NCBI RefSeq assembly: GCF_030848805.1
Contig: NC_092368.1
Span: 17,229,341-17,293,340, forward strand
Reading direction: 5' to 3'
Origin: Temnothorax longispinosus
Lineage: Eukaryota; Arthropoda; Insecta; Hymenoptera; Formicidae
Length of the DNA stretch: 64,000 nt
The notes under the pieces were generated by a model. The model was not told where the DNA came from. It made no database searches and saw nothing but the letters and a program-made list of their open reading frames with translations. This document shows positions 1 to 10,108 of the stretch, piece by piece (position 1 is the stretch's first letter; each line of letters opens with the position of its first letter). A program made the position numbers and the translations under genes.

Positions 1-1387
1 GGTCGAGAGCGCGAGATCGCTGAAAACGAGAACACACTTCTTCCCGAGCGAAGCGACTGAGAACGATAATGCGGAAACCGTGAAAGGTATAAAGGACGAA
101 AAGGATAAGGAGGATGTGAAGGACAGAAAGAGCATGAAAGACGTGGAGGAAGACGCGAAGGATAAGAAGGATTCGGAAGCAAATGAATTGAGATCGAAGC
201 GCGAAACAAGTTACTTCATAGCCGACGTGGAGAGTCCAACCAGTGAGAAAACAGAGGTCTTCCTTCAGATCAATTCGAATGAGGGTGAAGAGACGGAATT
301 GATCGTGGAGAAACCGATGTTGATATTGCAAACCAATGAGACGAACTCGCAAGAAACTTCCACTTCGCCGAGCTAATTAAAGATACCAAGGACAATTACT
401 ATAGACAATCAATTAGAAAGCTCGAGAAATGATTTAACAAGAAATATGATCTAATTATAAGCAAAAGAAAGGATTAAGGTTTTTGTTCAAGGAAAAATTG
501 CTGTACAAATAAAGGATACTGGAAACGATAAAAGTGTTGGATATGTTAAATCTACTTTCTATCTCGGTCTCTTCTACAAAAGTTACGATTATTATCACAT
601 ACATGTATTCACGTACATTATGACACGTATAAAATACATATTTTACAATCAATTTGGAATCGACGCGTAATTTAATTTCTTGATGCTGAAAATTTTGAAG
701 TAAGGCCTCTTTTCAGATGAATGCTGCTTACTGCCAAATCAAATCATGATTCCACAATTGCATCAAGGCAACAGCATAACCGCCATAGTCTCTCCGATTT
801 TGTTCTATCAGAACCTCCCGTTACAGGTAAGAATTGCAAAGCTTGCAAACATATTTATGAGAAAATAGAAAAAATTACTCTTCTGTTAGAAGATTATTAT
901 ACTTTAAAAAGATATTCAATTTTCTTCTTTAATTTATATATTATATATATATTTACTAATTATTACCATTTTGTTACAATTTGTGATTGCAGCTGGAATA
1001 TGGAGCGGAACCGGAACAATTGGTTTTCACGCCTGAAATGAATCCCGTCGAAGGCTGTATGCACAGCGGACAGATCGTGGATACGATACGACACCTGTAT
1101 TTAGGAAAACAGCCACTTCTAGTGAAGCAATGCACGAGGTATATCGATTCGCAAATTATGCTGGCTACTAACCAGCAAGAAAAAATATAATAAAATAAAA
1201 AAAATATATTCACAGTTCAACATTATAACATATTGATAGCTCTATATATTTTTGTAATATCTTTAGATGCGGCGGCAAGGCGCAAGTACAGAACATGACG
1301 AGGACTGCTGCGATCAGAGCCTGGGATCAACGGTGGATGCGAGCTTGCCGATGCGGCGGTATCTGGCGAATTCACAAAGCCTCCTAA
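1..1387 (+). CDS. MED16: Mediator complex subunit 16, C-terminal part (5' truncated by window)
   Basis: Coding exons read as 1-86, 717-826, 993-1138 and 1267-1387 (stop TAA 1385-1387), all joined at GT-AG introns with matching phase. The spliced frame runs ...NAETVK-DECCLLPNQIMIPQL, then LEYGAEPEQLVF, then CTRCGGKAQVQNMTRTAA and IRAWDQRWMRACRCGG. The DECCLLP block and the terminal CTRCG...T.A...W.QRW...C.CGG block are what I know from the MED16 C-terminus in animals. MED16 belongs to the Mediator tail module and links DNA-bound activators to RNA polymerase II in the nucleus. The terminal cysteines probably form a small metal-binding fold. The protein ends 41 residues after the CTRCG motif starts, as in the family. 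The N-terminal WD-like part lies upstream of the window. The first visible intron (87-716) is unusual because the exon frame stays open far into it; this is listed separately. The 3' UTR faces that of TXNL1. Confidence 0.87.
87..376 (+). other. Open read-through extension in the first visible MED16 intron
   Basis: If the donor at 87 (AAAG|GTATAA) is not used, the MED16 frame continues without a stop to TAA at 374-376, adding about 96 residues. They are very rich in Lys, Asp and Glu (KDEKDKEDVKDRKSMKDVEE) and then turn into a more ordinary sequence containing SYFIADVESP and KPMLILQTNE. The DNA here is purine-rich and has exon-like base composition compared with the AT-rich remainder of the intron. 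It could be an alternative last exon, or an intron that stays open by composition alone. I cannot tell which without transcripts. Confidence 0.4.
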
Positions 1388-2142
1388 TGCCTCCTAATAG
1401 AAAGCACTTAAGAATGTTTGTAACGATAAAGTTTATTAAGTTTTAAAGGTCTACCATATTATGAACCATGATATTGCAATTCTGGAGGTCCACATAAAAA
1501 AGGATGAATGATTTGGAAGATATACATATTTAAAAAAAGAGGTAACAAAGAGACAGAGATTATATGTGTTCAAATAATCTACTCGCCAAGTTAAATCAGA
1601 AATTTATAATCGAGAAATTTTCATTTATTGTATTTTTTTACAAAGTGACTCGAAGTCTCCCTAGCAGTAATTATTCTGTTGTATGTAATCAGCGAGAAAA
1701 ATTTTATAATTTGTTTTTTCCAATGCGAATCAAAATGGAGGAAAATGTGGGAGCGATGTAAAATTAATTAGTCAAACAATATTGGTGCGCGAATCACTTT
1801 GTTAAGTAATATCAAGAATGTGAGTATAATTGCAGACGTTTAAAAATCGATTGTACCTCGCCGAAAACTCCTTTGTACATTAGCTGTAAAAATGTTCTCA
1901 TAAATTAATAATCGATTTTAAGATAAATTATTAATTTCGTGAATTGCGTGTGTGATAATAAATTATTACAAGCGAAATTGTTACGGTATTCAAATCGGTT
2001 TTTATTAAGCTTTAAGTCTCGTTACATCGGTTTTCCTTTTTTTCCTCTTTTCTTCTTTGCCAGAAAAAAAATAGGGGAATGTTAGTAGGCAAATCAAAAT
2101 TCCTGATGATATCCTGATATATTATTGTTGCAGGAAAGTCTC
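1388..2142. other. Facing 3' UTRs of MED16 and TXNL1
   Basis: This stretch between two converging stop codons is AT-rich and shows no coding exon on either strand. AATAAA-type signals occur on the plus strand near 1960 and on the minus strand near 2000, so the two transcripts may end close together or overlap slightly. The 351-base minus-strand frame that runs through 2012-2362 is out of phase with the real TXNL1 exon and is a shadow. Confidence 0.55.
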
Positions 2143-4482
2143 TCAATGGCTTTCTCCCTTCTTGCCGGACACTCTCTTGAACTCTCCCATGTTGGTAGTT
2201 GAGATCGGTGAGCCGATTAAGACTAGGTGATCGATTCTCGTTGTTTCCGTGCCGTTCTGATTGTCTATCACAAAAATTTGAAGATTCTGCACATTCTGGA
2301 ACTTGACGTAGCGCAGTGGTACCGGATTTCCCTCCTCGAGGTCCTTGGCTGAAAATCTGCAACCGAGGTTGCGCGTATTAATTTTTTATCTCGTTAGAAA
2401 AAGCAATGAGGAAAAAGTAAGAGACAATCTATTCTAAATTTACGTTAAAAATAAGATACTAAATGTTAGAAGTTTATTTTAACCGTCTATGTGAAAGAGA
2501 GATTTTAGAGAAATATTTTAAATCGATCAATTGTTCATTATTTAATGTTTTCGAAAATTTTGCAAAGATATTTTTTTCTTCTCTCTTTATATTCTATACC
2601 GTCTTGAATATATCTTGCAGATGCATTATTTGAGGCTTACGTTAGATCTTGGACACTCCTGTTGGAGCTCGCCATTTCAAAATCGATCGTCCTGGGCTGG
2701 TTGATGAATAGTTTGATATTTTTCGGACCATTTTCCGTAGGCGCTTTGATTTTGAGCGAGTGAACTTTAACAGGCTGCGAGAATGCGATGGACATTATCA
2801 GCTGCTCATCCTCATCGCTCTGGAGATACCCACTGTCCGAGTTCAAACACTGAAGGAAAGTGTGATGGTCCGATTCGTTTAAACACTCGCACTGCTGCTT
2901 CATTATTAAACTGGACAAGTCCATCTGAAAAAGAAACCCCCGAAAGTTCTTGAGTTAATCTTTAACGAAGTGGAAGAAGAGATGAAGCAAACTTCAAATG
3001 AAGTAAAGCGCGATAATTTTACTTCAGCTCAAACTCCGCGACACTAAGATTCGCGAAAACGATCTCTACAAGATACAATTATCCGAGTGTCTGTCCTGCT
3101 TGTCTAATTTGATTTTGTTGTAAATATGCATAATCCACGTGTTTATGCAATTGTATGATTATGTCACCTGCGAAATCTTCGCTTTTTTCCTTCCAATTAT
3201 AGACTTTTAAATATTTTTTCACGAATCTCGCATCTTAATTCAGTGTAAATTTTTTAATGAAAAGTACAAATTTCTGAGTGAATTAGTATTTAAACGCGTG
3301 TCGCATAATTACGACAATTAATATTAACATCTATCTTATCAATCTTCCATTCTAGTACTTCGATAAATGATGAAAGAATGGAAGATTGATAAGATAGATG
3401 TTAATATTAATTGTCGTAATTATGCGACACGCGTTTAAATACTAATTTGTACTTCTCATTAAAAAATTTACACTGAATTAAAATGCGAGATTCGTGAAAA
3501 AATATTTAAAAGTCTATAAAATTGGAAGAAAAAAAACCCGAAGATTTCGCAGGTGACATAATCATACAATTGCATAAACACGTGGATTATGCATATTTAC
3601 AAGAAAATCAAATTAGACAAGCAGGATAGACACTTGGATAATTGTATCTTGTAGAGATAAAGGTTATTAAATCACCAACAAGCATGCAAGTATCAAAGTT
3701 GTATTATTTCCAGTACACAATATCTTTTGGATATACAACATAATCGTGAAGGAAGAACTGCGCAGGTGACGTCAGATTTGCGTTAAGTCGAAATAGCGAG
3801 ATTAATTTCTCCGTGGGTGGATTTCACCGTCCCGTTTACGCGCGATCGATTAGCGTTAAACGGGCAACTAGCCCGGGCAAACTTTTTATTGGTACTTATT
3901 CCAGTAAAACAGAACCGCGGCGAGAAAGAACATTCCGAAGAGCTGGAAGTAGGCGCTATAGTCGGCGTTTCGTACATGGCCGGGCAGGGAGTCCGCGACC
4001 GAGTCGTCCGCGTCGTCGGCGTCGCCGCCGCTTCCGTAGAACTGCTGGATCTTGGATTCCAGCCCCGCCGGATCGGCGCCCTGGCAGTGGCCCAGCCGCG
4101 CGCGCCTGCGATAGAAGATGAAGGTCGGCATCGCGCTGACGTCCTGCATCGAGGCGGTGTCCGCGCATTTGTCCACGTCCACCTTCAGGAACACCGCTTT
4201 CGGATACTTGAGCGACAATTGCTCGAATATCGGGGCGATTCTCTGACAGGGTCCGCACCTGCGTAATCAAAACCAAATGTGATCGTTAATTGCTTAAAGA
4301 AAAAAAAACCTGGAGTGCTGGAGTCAACGAGTTAACGGGCAGTAATCAGGAGCATAACCTAAAAGATGCTTTAGAGATGCTCACCAACTCGCTGTGAAGT
4401 CTACGACGACGAGCTTCTGGCCGGCGTTGGTCAGCTCGCCGTTGAAGTGACGATCGTCGTTAATTATTCGTACCGCTCCCAT
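2143..4482 (-). CDS. TXNL1: Thioredoxin-like protein 1 (thioredoxin + PITH domain)
   Basis: Exons in transcription order: 4482-4385, 4258-3976, 2924-2641, 2356-2143; total 879 bases, 292 residues (human protein 289 as I recall). Residues about 1-105 form a thioredoxin fold: start MGAVRIINDD, active site TASWCGPCQRIAP with the W completed across the first intron, and the cis-proline region SAMPTFIFYRR. Residues from about 128 form the PITH (proteasome-interacting thioredoxin) domain: CECLNESD, DEDEQLIMSIAFSQPVKVHS, FINQPRTIDFE, VPLRYVKFQNVQNLQIFV. The end is KRVSGKKGESH, the family's conserved tail. TXNL1 is a cytosolic and nuclear thiol reductase that binds the 19S proteasome. The exon 4 acceptor was placed at 2357-2358 because the nearer AG at 2349-2350 breaks the frame. 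Intron 2 is long and holds a 595-base foldback element. Confidence 0.93.
3063..3657. mobile_element. Large foldback (palindromic) element in TXNL1 intron 2
   Basis: Two arms of about 290 bases (3063-3353 and 3376-3657) are near-perfect reverse complements around a 22-base loop. The outer ends read TCTCTACAAGATACAATTAT on the left and its complement on the right. The arms carry no open frame, so this is a non-autonomous element. It would form a very stable hairpin in the TXNL1 pre-mRNA. Confidence 0.85.
3886..3975 (-). other. Alternative C-terminal read-through of TXNL1 exon 2 with a membrane segment
   Basis: Failure to use the donor after SLPGH (GT at 3974-3975) lets the frame run 29 codons further to a stop at 3886-3888. 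The extension is VRNADYSA followed by YFQLFGMFFLAAVLFYW and NKYQ. That is a 17-residue hydrophobic stretch with a short polar tail, the layout of a tail-anchored protein. The product would be a thioredoxin domain with an acidic linker and a C-terminal anchor, lacking the PITH domain. Base composition and codon use match exon 2. This is seen directly in the sequence; that it is made into protein is an inference. Confidence 0.5.
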
Positions 4483-4670
4483 TATTTCGACTATAAATTG
4501 TCGTTTTTTAATTACATTAAATTCGCGCACACCGATCCGCCTGTCCACCGCACGGCGCACGGAACTGCCGGAAGATCCGTCAATGTCAATTCACAAGAAT
4601 GACTGGCAGTTTATGTACAATAATGTTTAGGACTGGCAAAGGGGCGTCCCCCGGACGTTCGCAGACTTCT

Positions 4671-4887
4671 ACAGGGTGTCCTGGTAATTATCGTGCCACC
4701 TTTCGTGGGGCTATCTCATCTTGTCGCTGAATTACATGCTTATTCGCGGAGCTTTATTAATTAATTTCTCATTATTAATTATTGAGAAACTCGCAAAACC
4801 GGAAAAATAACTTTTCTATTCGGTTTAATACTCCGTTCTACAGTCCTACATGTGCTAGAGGTGGCACAGAATTACCAGACACCCCGT
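4671..4887. mobile_element. MITE with ACAGGGTGTC ends, upstream of TXNL1
   Basis: The left end ACAGGGTGTCCTGGTAATT, followed by a GTGCCACCT block, is mirrored at the right end (GGTGGCACAGAATTACCAG, then ACACCCCGT). The element is about 217 bases with an AT-rich centre and no coding frame. I infer a non-autonomous DNA transposon and do not assign a superfamily. It lies about 190 bases before the TXNL1 start codon on the promoter side. Confidence 0.7.
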
Positions 4888-5027
4888 ATATACTACTAGA
4901 CCAATGTGTTCTTTTATGGAGAAGTGTGAAAGTATAATAAATTCAAGATTATGTGTAAAAGAAATTATAAATGTATAAATAAACTATTTCACATAAATTC
5001 TGTTCAAATCTTGTGATAATTCTTGCA

Positions 5028-5299
5028 AGGTCTACAATGCGAGTCAAGAGGTAAAATTTCATGGGTAGTGAAAAGCAGCAGCAGATCGTACTGATTGGCT
5101 ATAAAATAGAAGAATTCTAGAAACTCGAGAATTTCTCTATTTTGTAGCCAATCAGTACGATCTGCTACTGCTTTTCACTGCCCATGAAATTTCACCTTCA
5201 CAAGTCGTGAGTCGCAAGACGAATCGCAATCGAATTTGAGGAGAATAATCAACTGTGATTGATCAACCTCCCACGATCTACGACTCGCATTGTAGACCC
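5028..5299. mobile_element. Foldback MITE (GGTCTACAATGCGAGTC family) split by a second element
   Basis: The ends AGGTCTACAATGCGAGTC and GACTCGCATTGTAGACC are reverse complements. A complete copy of the same family lies at 5667-5805 and a partial one near 9480-9566. The left arm is broken at 5049 by a second foldback element that ends at 5198, so the order of insertion can be read: the outer copy is older. Confidence 0.75.
5049..5198. mobile_element. Inner foldback MITE nested in the 5028-5299 element
   Basis: The arms AGGTAAAATTTCATGGGTAGTG and CACTGCCCATGAAATTTCACCTT pair, as do the inner parts GATCGTACTGATTGGCTA and TAGCCAATCAGTACGATC. About 150 bases, no open frame. It differs in sequence from its host element but carries the same kind of CCAAT module in each arm. 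Confidence 0.75.
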
Positions 5300-5306
5300 C
5301 GCATTA

Positions 5307-5440
5307 CATTGGCCGCGTTCAACAGACACAACTGTTGAGTTCGTCTTATCAACACTCTGCGTTGATTGGTTGGTTCTAAAAGTAAGAGCCAATCACGTTC
5401 GACTGCTACTCAGCCGCTTGGTCTGCTGAACGCACCCATT
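5307..5440. mobile_element. Short repeat element A, intact copy
   Basis: It begins CATTGGCCGCGTTCAACAGA and ends GCTGAACGCACCCATTGG, imperfect inverted ends. A second copy starts directly after it at about 5437, and an inverted fragment sits near 9566-9650. It contains GTTGATTGGTTGGTTC and AGCCAATCACG facing each other. No coding potential. Confidence 0.65.
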
Positions 5441-5509
5441 GGCCGCGTTCAGCAGACACAACTGTTGAGTTCGTCTTATCAACACTCTACGTTGCGTGGT
5501 TGGTTCTAA

Positions 5510-5662
5510 GGGCCCGGACACACTTTTTCGTAACAGTAACAGTAGGATTTCGACCAATCGTGTTACTCGATTCGGGAACGTACGGCCGTACGTTTTCGAA
5601 TCGAGCAACGCGATTGATCGAAATCCTACTGTTACTGTTACGAAAAAGTGTGTGTGGCCAGC
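5510..5662. mobile_element. Foldback MITE (GGGCCCGGACACAC end)
   Basis: The left end CGGACACACTTTTTCGTAAC pairs with GTTACGAAAAAGTGTGTGTG on the right. The centre is a near-perfect palindrome around GGAACGTACGGCCGTACG. It sits between TAA and TTA. The arms hold CGACCAATCG and its mirror. No open frame of credible coding quality; apparent frames across it are products of the palindrome. Confidence 0.75.
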
Positions 5663-5666
5663 TTAA

Positions 5667-5805
5667 TGCTAGGTCTACAATGCGAGTCGTAAAGTCGTGA
5701 GTCGTAAAAATTGACCAATCATAATCGAATTTGAGAAGAATAATCGACTGTGATTGGTCAATTCTTACGACTCACGACTTTACGACTCGCATTGTAGACC
5801 TAGCA
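5667..5805. mobile_element. Foldback MITE (TGCTAGGTCTACAATGCG family), complete copy
   Basis: The ends TGCTAGGTCTACAATGCG and CGCATTGTAGACCTAGCA are exact complements, flanked on both sides by TAA (5664-5666 and 5806-5808), a likely 3-base target duplication. The arms include TTGACCAATCA and TGATTGGTCAA. The TAA duplication and short GC-containing ends suggest a PIF/Harbinger-type MITE; that assignment is inference. Confidence 0.8.
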
Positions 5806-6069
5806 TAAAATCATGTTCGACTGCTACTGAGCGGCTTGGTCTGCTAAACGCGACCATTGTGCAAGGGGCTTCATGGTCGCTACATCACGTCGATACGACG
5901 GGGTTCCTAACCTGAGAATCGTCAACTTTAACGCTAAATATCTCGCTTCGCAGGGCAAACCGCCGCATTTTTCTGCCAGATTCTTTCGTTTCGTGTCAAA
6001 ACTCGTCGAATGAGCATAATTTTATTGATATTCGAGGTGTAGCGCGTATTTTAAATAATTACCTCCACA

Positions 6070-9000
6070 ATGTCATGCGTGTCTATCTCGCCGAAGCACG
6101 CGGAAAATAGCCTCCAAATTATGGAGAGTTATCTGCACAAGCAACAGCTGACAGACGTCACGCTGATCGCGGGTGAGTGTATGTTTTTGTAACTTTTTGT
6201 TTTGATAACGCACCTATGTGTCAACTGTCAATTGGACTTGTAATGATTCAGATGATAATGGTTAATCAAATGTTTTAATTAATAAGAACAAGGAGAGTTA
6301 TTATTTTATACCAATATGTTTACATAAAATATGCATTTTCTAATATAATTTTATGTATATTTTTAAGTATAATCAAGAGATTCAAAGAGAAATTCTTTTT
6401 ATTGTTAAAGGTTGTTATTCAAAGTTTTTAACCAGTAAAAATTGAAGAGAGAGAGTATATTTTGTACACAACATATTGAAAATATTCTTCACACTCGATG
6501 AACTTGTGACGTTCCATTTCTCATATTTCCTTTCTCTGTTCTGTGCTTTTTTAGGAAATAAGCGTGTCCCAGCTCATCGATTAGTACTCAGTGCTGGCTC
6601 TGAATATTTTGCTACCATGTTCACAAGCTCTCTGCGAGAGTCGGCACAAAATGAAATAGAATTAATGGATGTTGATGGAGATGCCTTATGGGCTTTGGTT
6701 CTTTATTGTTATACAGGTAATTCTGCTTGAGAAGATATGTTTCACGTAAGAAAACATTTCACGAATATTAACGTTACGATAAAGGCATTTGCAGATATTT
6801 TTTTAAGCCGTTCTTGTTGATTTTTGGATTTGTCCATTCTTAATAACATGTTTTTTTTTATACTTGCAGGTTGCATAGAATTGCACGAAGATAGCGTAGA
6901 GTCTCTACTTACAACAGCATGTTTGTTACAATTGAATCCAGTTATTAAAGCGTGCTGCCAGTTTCTCGTCAAACAACTTCACCCAAGCAACTGTCTGGGC
7001 ATATGGATGTTCGCCGATACGCGAACTGGGCATAAGGATTGTTCGGAATTGGTTGAATACGCACACGCATACACTGCCAAACATTTCAGGGAAGTTACAA
7101 AAAATCAAGAATTCTTACTGCTATCTGCCAATGAAGTTGCGAAGTTACTTGAGTCTGAGGATCTTAATGTTCCCTCGGAAGAAACTATCTTTCATGTAAG
7201 ACAACTGTTTGTTGAACGAACCAATTCATACAAATGCAATTAAAATACCTAAGCTGGAGATACAGAATAAATATAATCATTGTTTTATTATTATTTCAGG
7301 CTCTAGTGACTTGGCTGGAACACGATCCAGAAAACAGGAGCAAAGATGCCAGTAAATTATTAGGTTTAGTCAAATTACCATTGCTATCACCCGCGGTAAG
7401 TTCATCGGCAGCTCAATTTTTTCACTCGACAGAACTTGTGCATTAGCACTAATAAATCAAAACAGTTTATAGCTGACAATATTGTGAGTAACGAAATGTT
7501 CAAAGACCAAAGAATGGCGCAGGAATTAGTAATTGAAGCATTTATGTATCATTTGCTGCCTGAGCGAAGATCTTTGCTTCAAACAGGCAGAACGAAACCC
7601 AGAAAAGCCACTATGGGTACGTTGTTAGCTATCGGATGGAAGGGCTTCAATGAAGGTAATTTATTATATTTAAAATGAATTATTTAATATTAATCGCATA
7701 ATTGATAATTAATCGATCACGATTAATGTAAAGAAAATATATTATGCCAATATTGTCACACTATTTTAGTTTTTCCAAGCAAAATAATTTGCGACGTACT
7801 TTCTAGATGCACCATTTGTAGATGCATTTTCATTACACGATAATGCCTGGCGATCTCTAGATGAATTTTGCGATAAACGCTGGTCATCTGTATCACTCAT
7901 AAGCCGTGAATATCAATATGGCGCAGTAGTAGTCGATAAAAAATTGATTTGCGCATTAGCATACAAAGTAGAATGCTTCGATTTCTCCACTCTTACGTGG
8001 AGCACTCTACCACCTATGAATGTTCATCGAACAGGATTAGGTATGTGCAAATGCATGAGAATTTGCAAAATTAATGTGCAATTTATTTCATTTATTCATA
8101 ATCAAACCCTGGCAAATACGTTATAATATTCTTTTTTAGGAGTGGCAGTCTTAGGTGGACTTTTATATGCTGTTGGTGGTCGCGACGCATCTCGTTGTTA
8201 TCTTAATGCGGTAGAAAGATGGGATCCGGGAACAGGTCGGTGGAGTTCAATATGTCCTATGTCCGTACAAAGATCTGGAGTCGGTGTAGCTGTGTTAAAT
8301 GATAAGTAAGTCTTTACAGATAAATTATTATGTCATACCTGTTTTCAATCATTTTAATTTTTTTTTTAGTGCGTGTCTTCGTATAAATATTATTTTATTA
8401 ACTTTAAATCTTATTAAATATTAAATTTTTTTAAATAACGTTGATATTAAATTTTTTATGATGTTTTAGATTGTATGCCGTAGGAGGAAGTGATAACAGT
8501 AGATGCTTAGATACGGTAGAATGTTACGATCCGCACACGAACAAATGGACACTGTGCGCACCTATGTCGAAGAGACGAGGCGACGTAGGCGTAGGAGTAG
8601 TGAATGGTTGTCTTTATGCACTCGGTGGTTACGAAACTTATTCAGCTTGGATATCTAGCAAATTGGACTGTGTAGAAAGGTATAAAGCCGCTGTTACATT
8701 ATATGTTAAAACTTTCAAGTTATATATAATGCGATGTAACAATATAGATATGATCCTAAAACCGATACGTGGACTATGGTTGCGCCAATGAGTGTGCCCC
8801 GGACTTCATTTGGTGTGTGCGAATTAGGTGACCGACTTATGGCCGTAGGAGGATACGACGGCGAACAATGTCTCACACTAGTGGAAGCCTACGATCCACA
8901 TCTCAACGAATGGGAACCTGTGAGTGTATAAACTATTCCTGTAATTGAATATGGTAAATAGAAATAATTGTAAATGTATTTTGTAAACTTAAACATTTTT

Positions 9001-9079
9001 ATGTTTATAGGTTGCTCCTCTTAACGTTGGACGTGCGGGACCCTGTGTTGTTGTAAAAAATTTAACCATCAGCATGTAG
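6070..9079 (+). CDS. Kelch-like BTB protein, KLHL1/4/5 group
   Basis: Ten exons: 6070-6172, 6555-6716, 6870-7195, 7300-7395, 7466-7655, 7807-8040, 8140-8305, 8470-8679, 8748-8919, 9011-9079; 575 residues. Order: BTB/POZ at about 15-130 (QQLTDVTLIAGNKRVPAHRL, MFTSSLRESAQNEIELMDVD), BACK at about 130-250 (HDPENRSKDASKLLGLVKLP, YHLLPERRSLLQ), then kelch repeats at 290-565. The linker RRSLLQTGRTKPRKATMGTL and the end LNVGRAGPCVVVKN are typical of KLHL1/4/5. Such proteins are substrate adaptors for Cullin-3 ubiquitin ligases; some of this group bind actin. Later blades keep the double glycine (YAVGG, YALGG, MAVGGYDGE), but the first two have LAIGW and ICALAY instead. The start at 6070 is the first ATG after stops and leads directly into the BTB. 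A foldback nest lies just upstream. Confidence 0.85.
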
Positions 9080-10108
9080 ATTATTTTTACTAAACGATCA
9101 GTAATTGGACTTGCTAATTATGCAATTTATATTTGTAATTACATATATGATTTAGGTGTTTCAGAAATATGACAGAATAATCTGCTCTCTTGTAATATTG
9201 CATGCATGTTAAATTAATCACATTGTTATTTTTCTGAAGCAATTTTTGATAATTTTACATTTAAATAAGTATTATATTTCTTCTATATTTCTTAGCATGT
9301 AACAATTTTTATAGGATTTTGACATTTTCGTACTGCATTGAAAAAATTTCAACCATTGTAACTATCAAACATTATATTTATGGCACTTGTTTGTACATGA
9401 TGATAATGATTAGTTCTTTTAAATTCCAAGTGGAACATAAGGTCTCCTTATAAGGTTTCAGTAATCGGCATGGTGTCAATCACAATCGAATTTGAGGAGA
9501 ATAATCGACTGTGATTGGTCAATTCTTGCGACTCACGACTTTGCGACTCGCATTGTAGACCCAGCATTAGAACCAACCAATCAACGCAGAGTGTTGACAA
9601 GACGAACTCAACAGTTGTGCAACAGTTGTGTCTGCTGAACGCGCCCATTCTGATGTGTTTTTTGAACGCAGCGCGGGCATCCGCCGCGGGCTGCCGGCAC
9701 GTGCCCCGCGCGTATCGTGTGACAACGGGTTCGAGGGACGAGGGTCGAGGAAATTCGAGCACCGGATTGACCGGATGGATTTGTCGGACTGGGGTGGTCG
9801 ACGGGACGACGGTCGTACGGCAAGCTTCCGCGAGGACTCCGCACTTCGCGTCGACGTGACGTCGCGACGGCGCGGCACGCGGTTCCTTGCTTCTCGCTGA
9901 ACCGACACCCCTTCTCCGGAGTCCCCGGCACGACAGGTCTTTCAGGTTATGTCGTGCCCTGCCTTCCGCTCGCTTGGCGGGAGATGCGGCACGCGGTCGA
10001 CGTCGCTATCTCGTGGAGTCTAGATCGTCTTCCTGCCGGTGCGGCCCGGCGCGGACCCTCGCCCTTCTTTTAGCGCGTTTTTAACCTTCCTCCCTCCCCA
10101 GACGCGAC
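9080..10108. other. 3' UTR of the kelch-like gene, repeat fragments, and CpG-rich promoter of TMEM201
   Basis: 9080-9465 is AT-rich 3' UTR-like sequence. 9476-9570 holds the right half of the TCTACAATGCGAGTC foldback family and 9566-9650 an inverted, truncated element A. From about 9660 to 10108 the sequence becomes CpG-rich with CpG not depleted, fitting the promoter and 5' UTR of TMEM201. Open frames on both strands here come from composition; none has conserved motifs. Confidence 0.55.
9476..9650. mobile_element. Foldback and element A fragments downstream of the kelch-like gene
   Basis: The stretch GTGATTGGTCAATTCTTGCG, a GACTCACGACTT block and CTCGCATTGTAGAC match the right half of the element at 5667-5805. 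It is followed by TTAGAACCAACCAATCAACG and GACGAACTCAACAGTTGT, the reverse complement of element A. The same two families thus flank both sides of the kelch-like gene. Confidence 0.65.

Larger units (their letters stand above)
5437..5860. mobile_element. Element A, second copy, interrupted by two other foldback MITEs
   Basis: The left half (CATTGGCCGCGTTCAGCAGA to GTGGTTGGTTCTAA) ends at about 5509 and the right half resumes at about 5806 (TGTTCGACTGCTACTGAGCG). Between them lie two separate foldback elements, 5510-5662 and 5667-5805. Comparison with the intact copy at 5307-5440 shows that only the inserted DNA separates the halves. Confidence 0.65.

Noticed and set aside
3813..4276. Long overlapping frames on the plus strand and a second minus frame over TXNL1 exon 2
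   Set aside because: They are shadows of a GC-rich real exon; only the minus frame with CGPC and SAMPTF is conserved.
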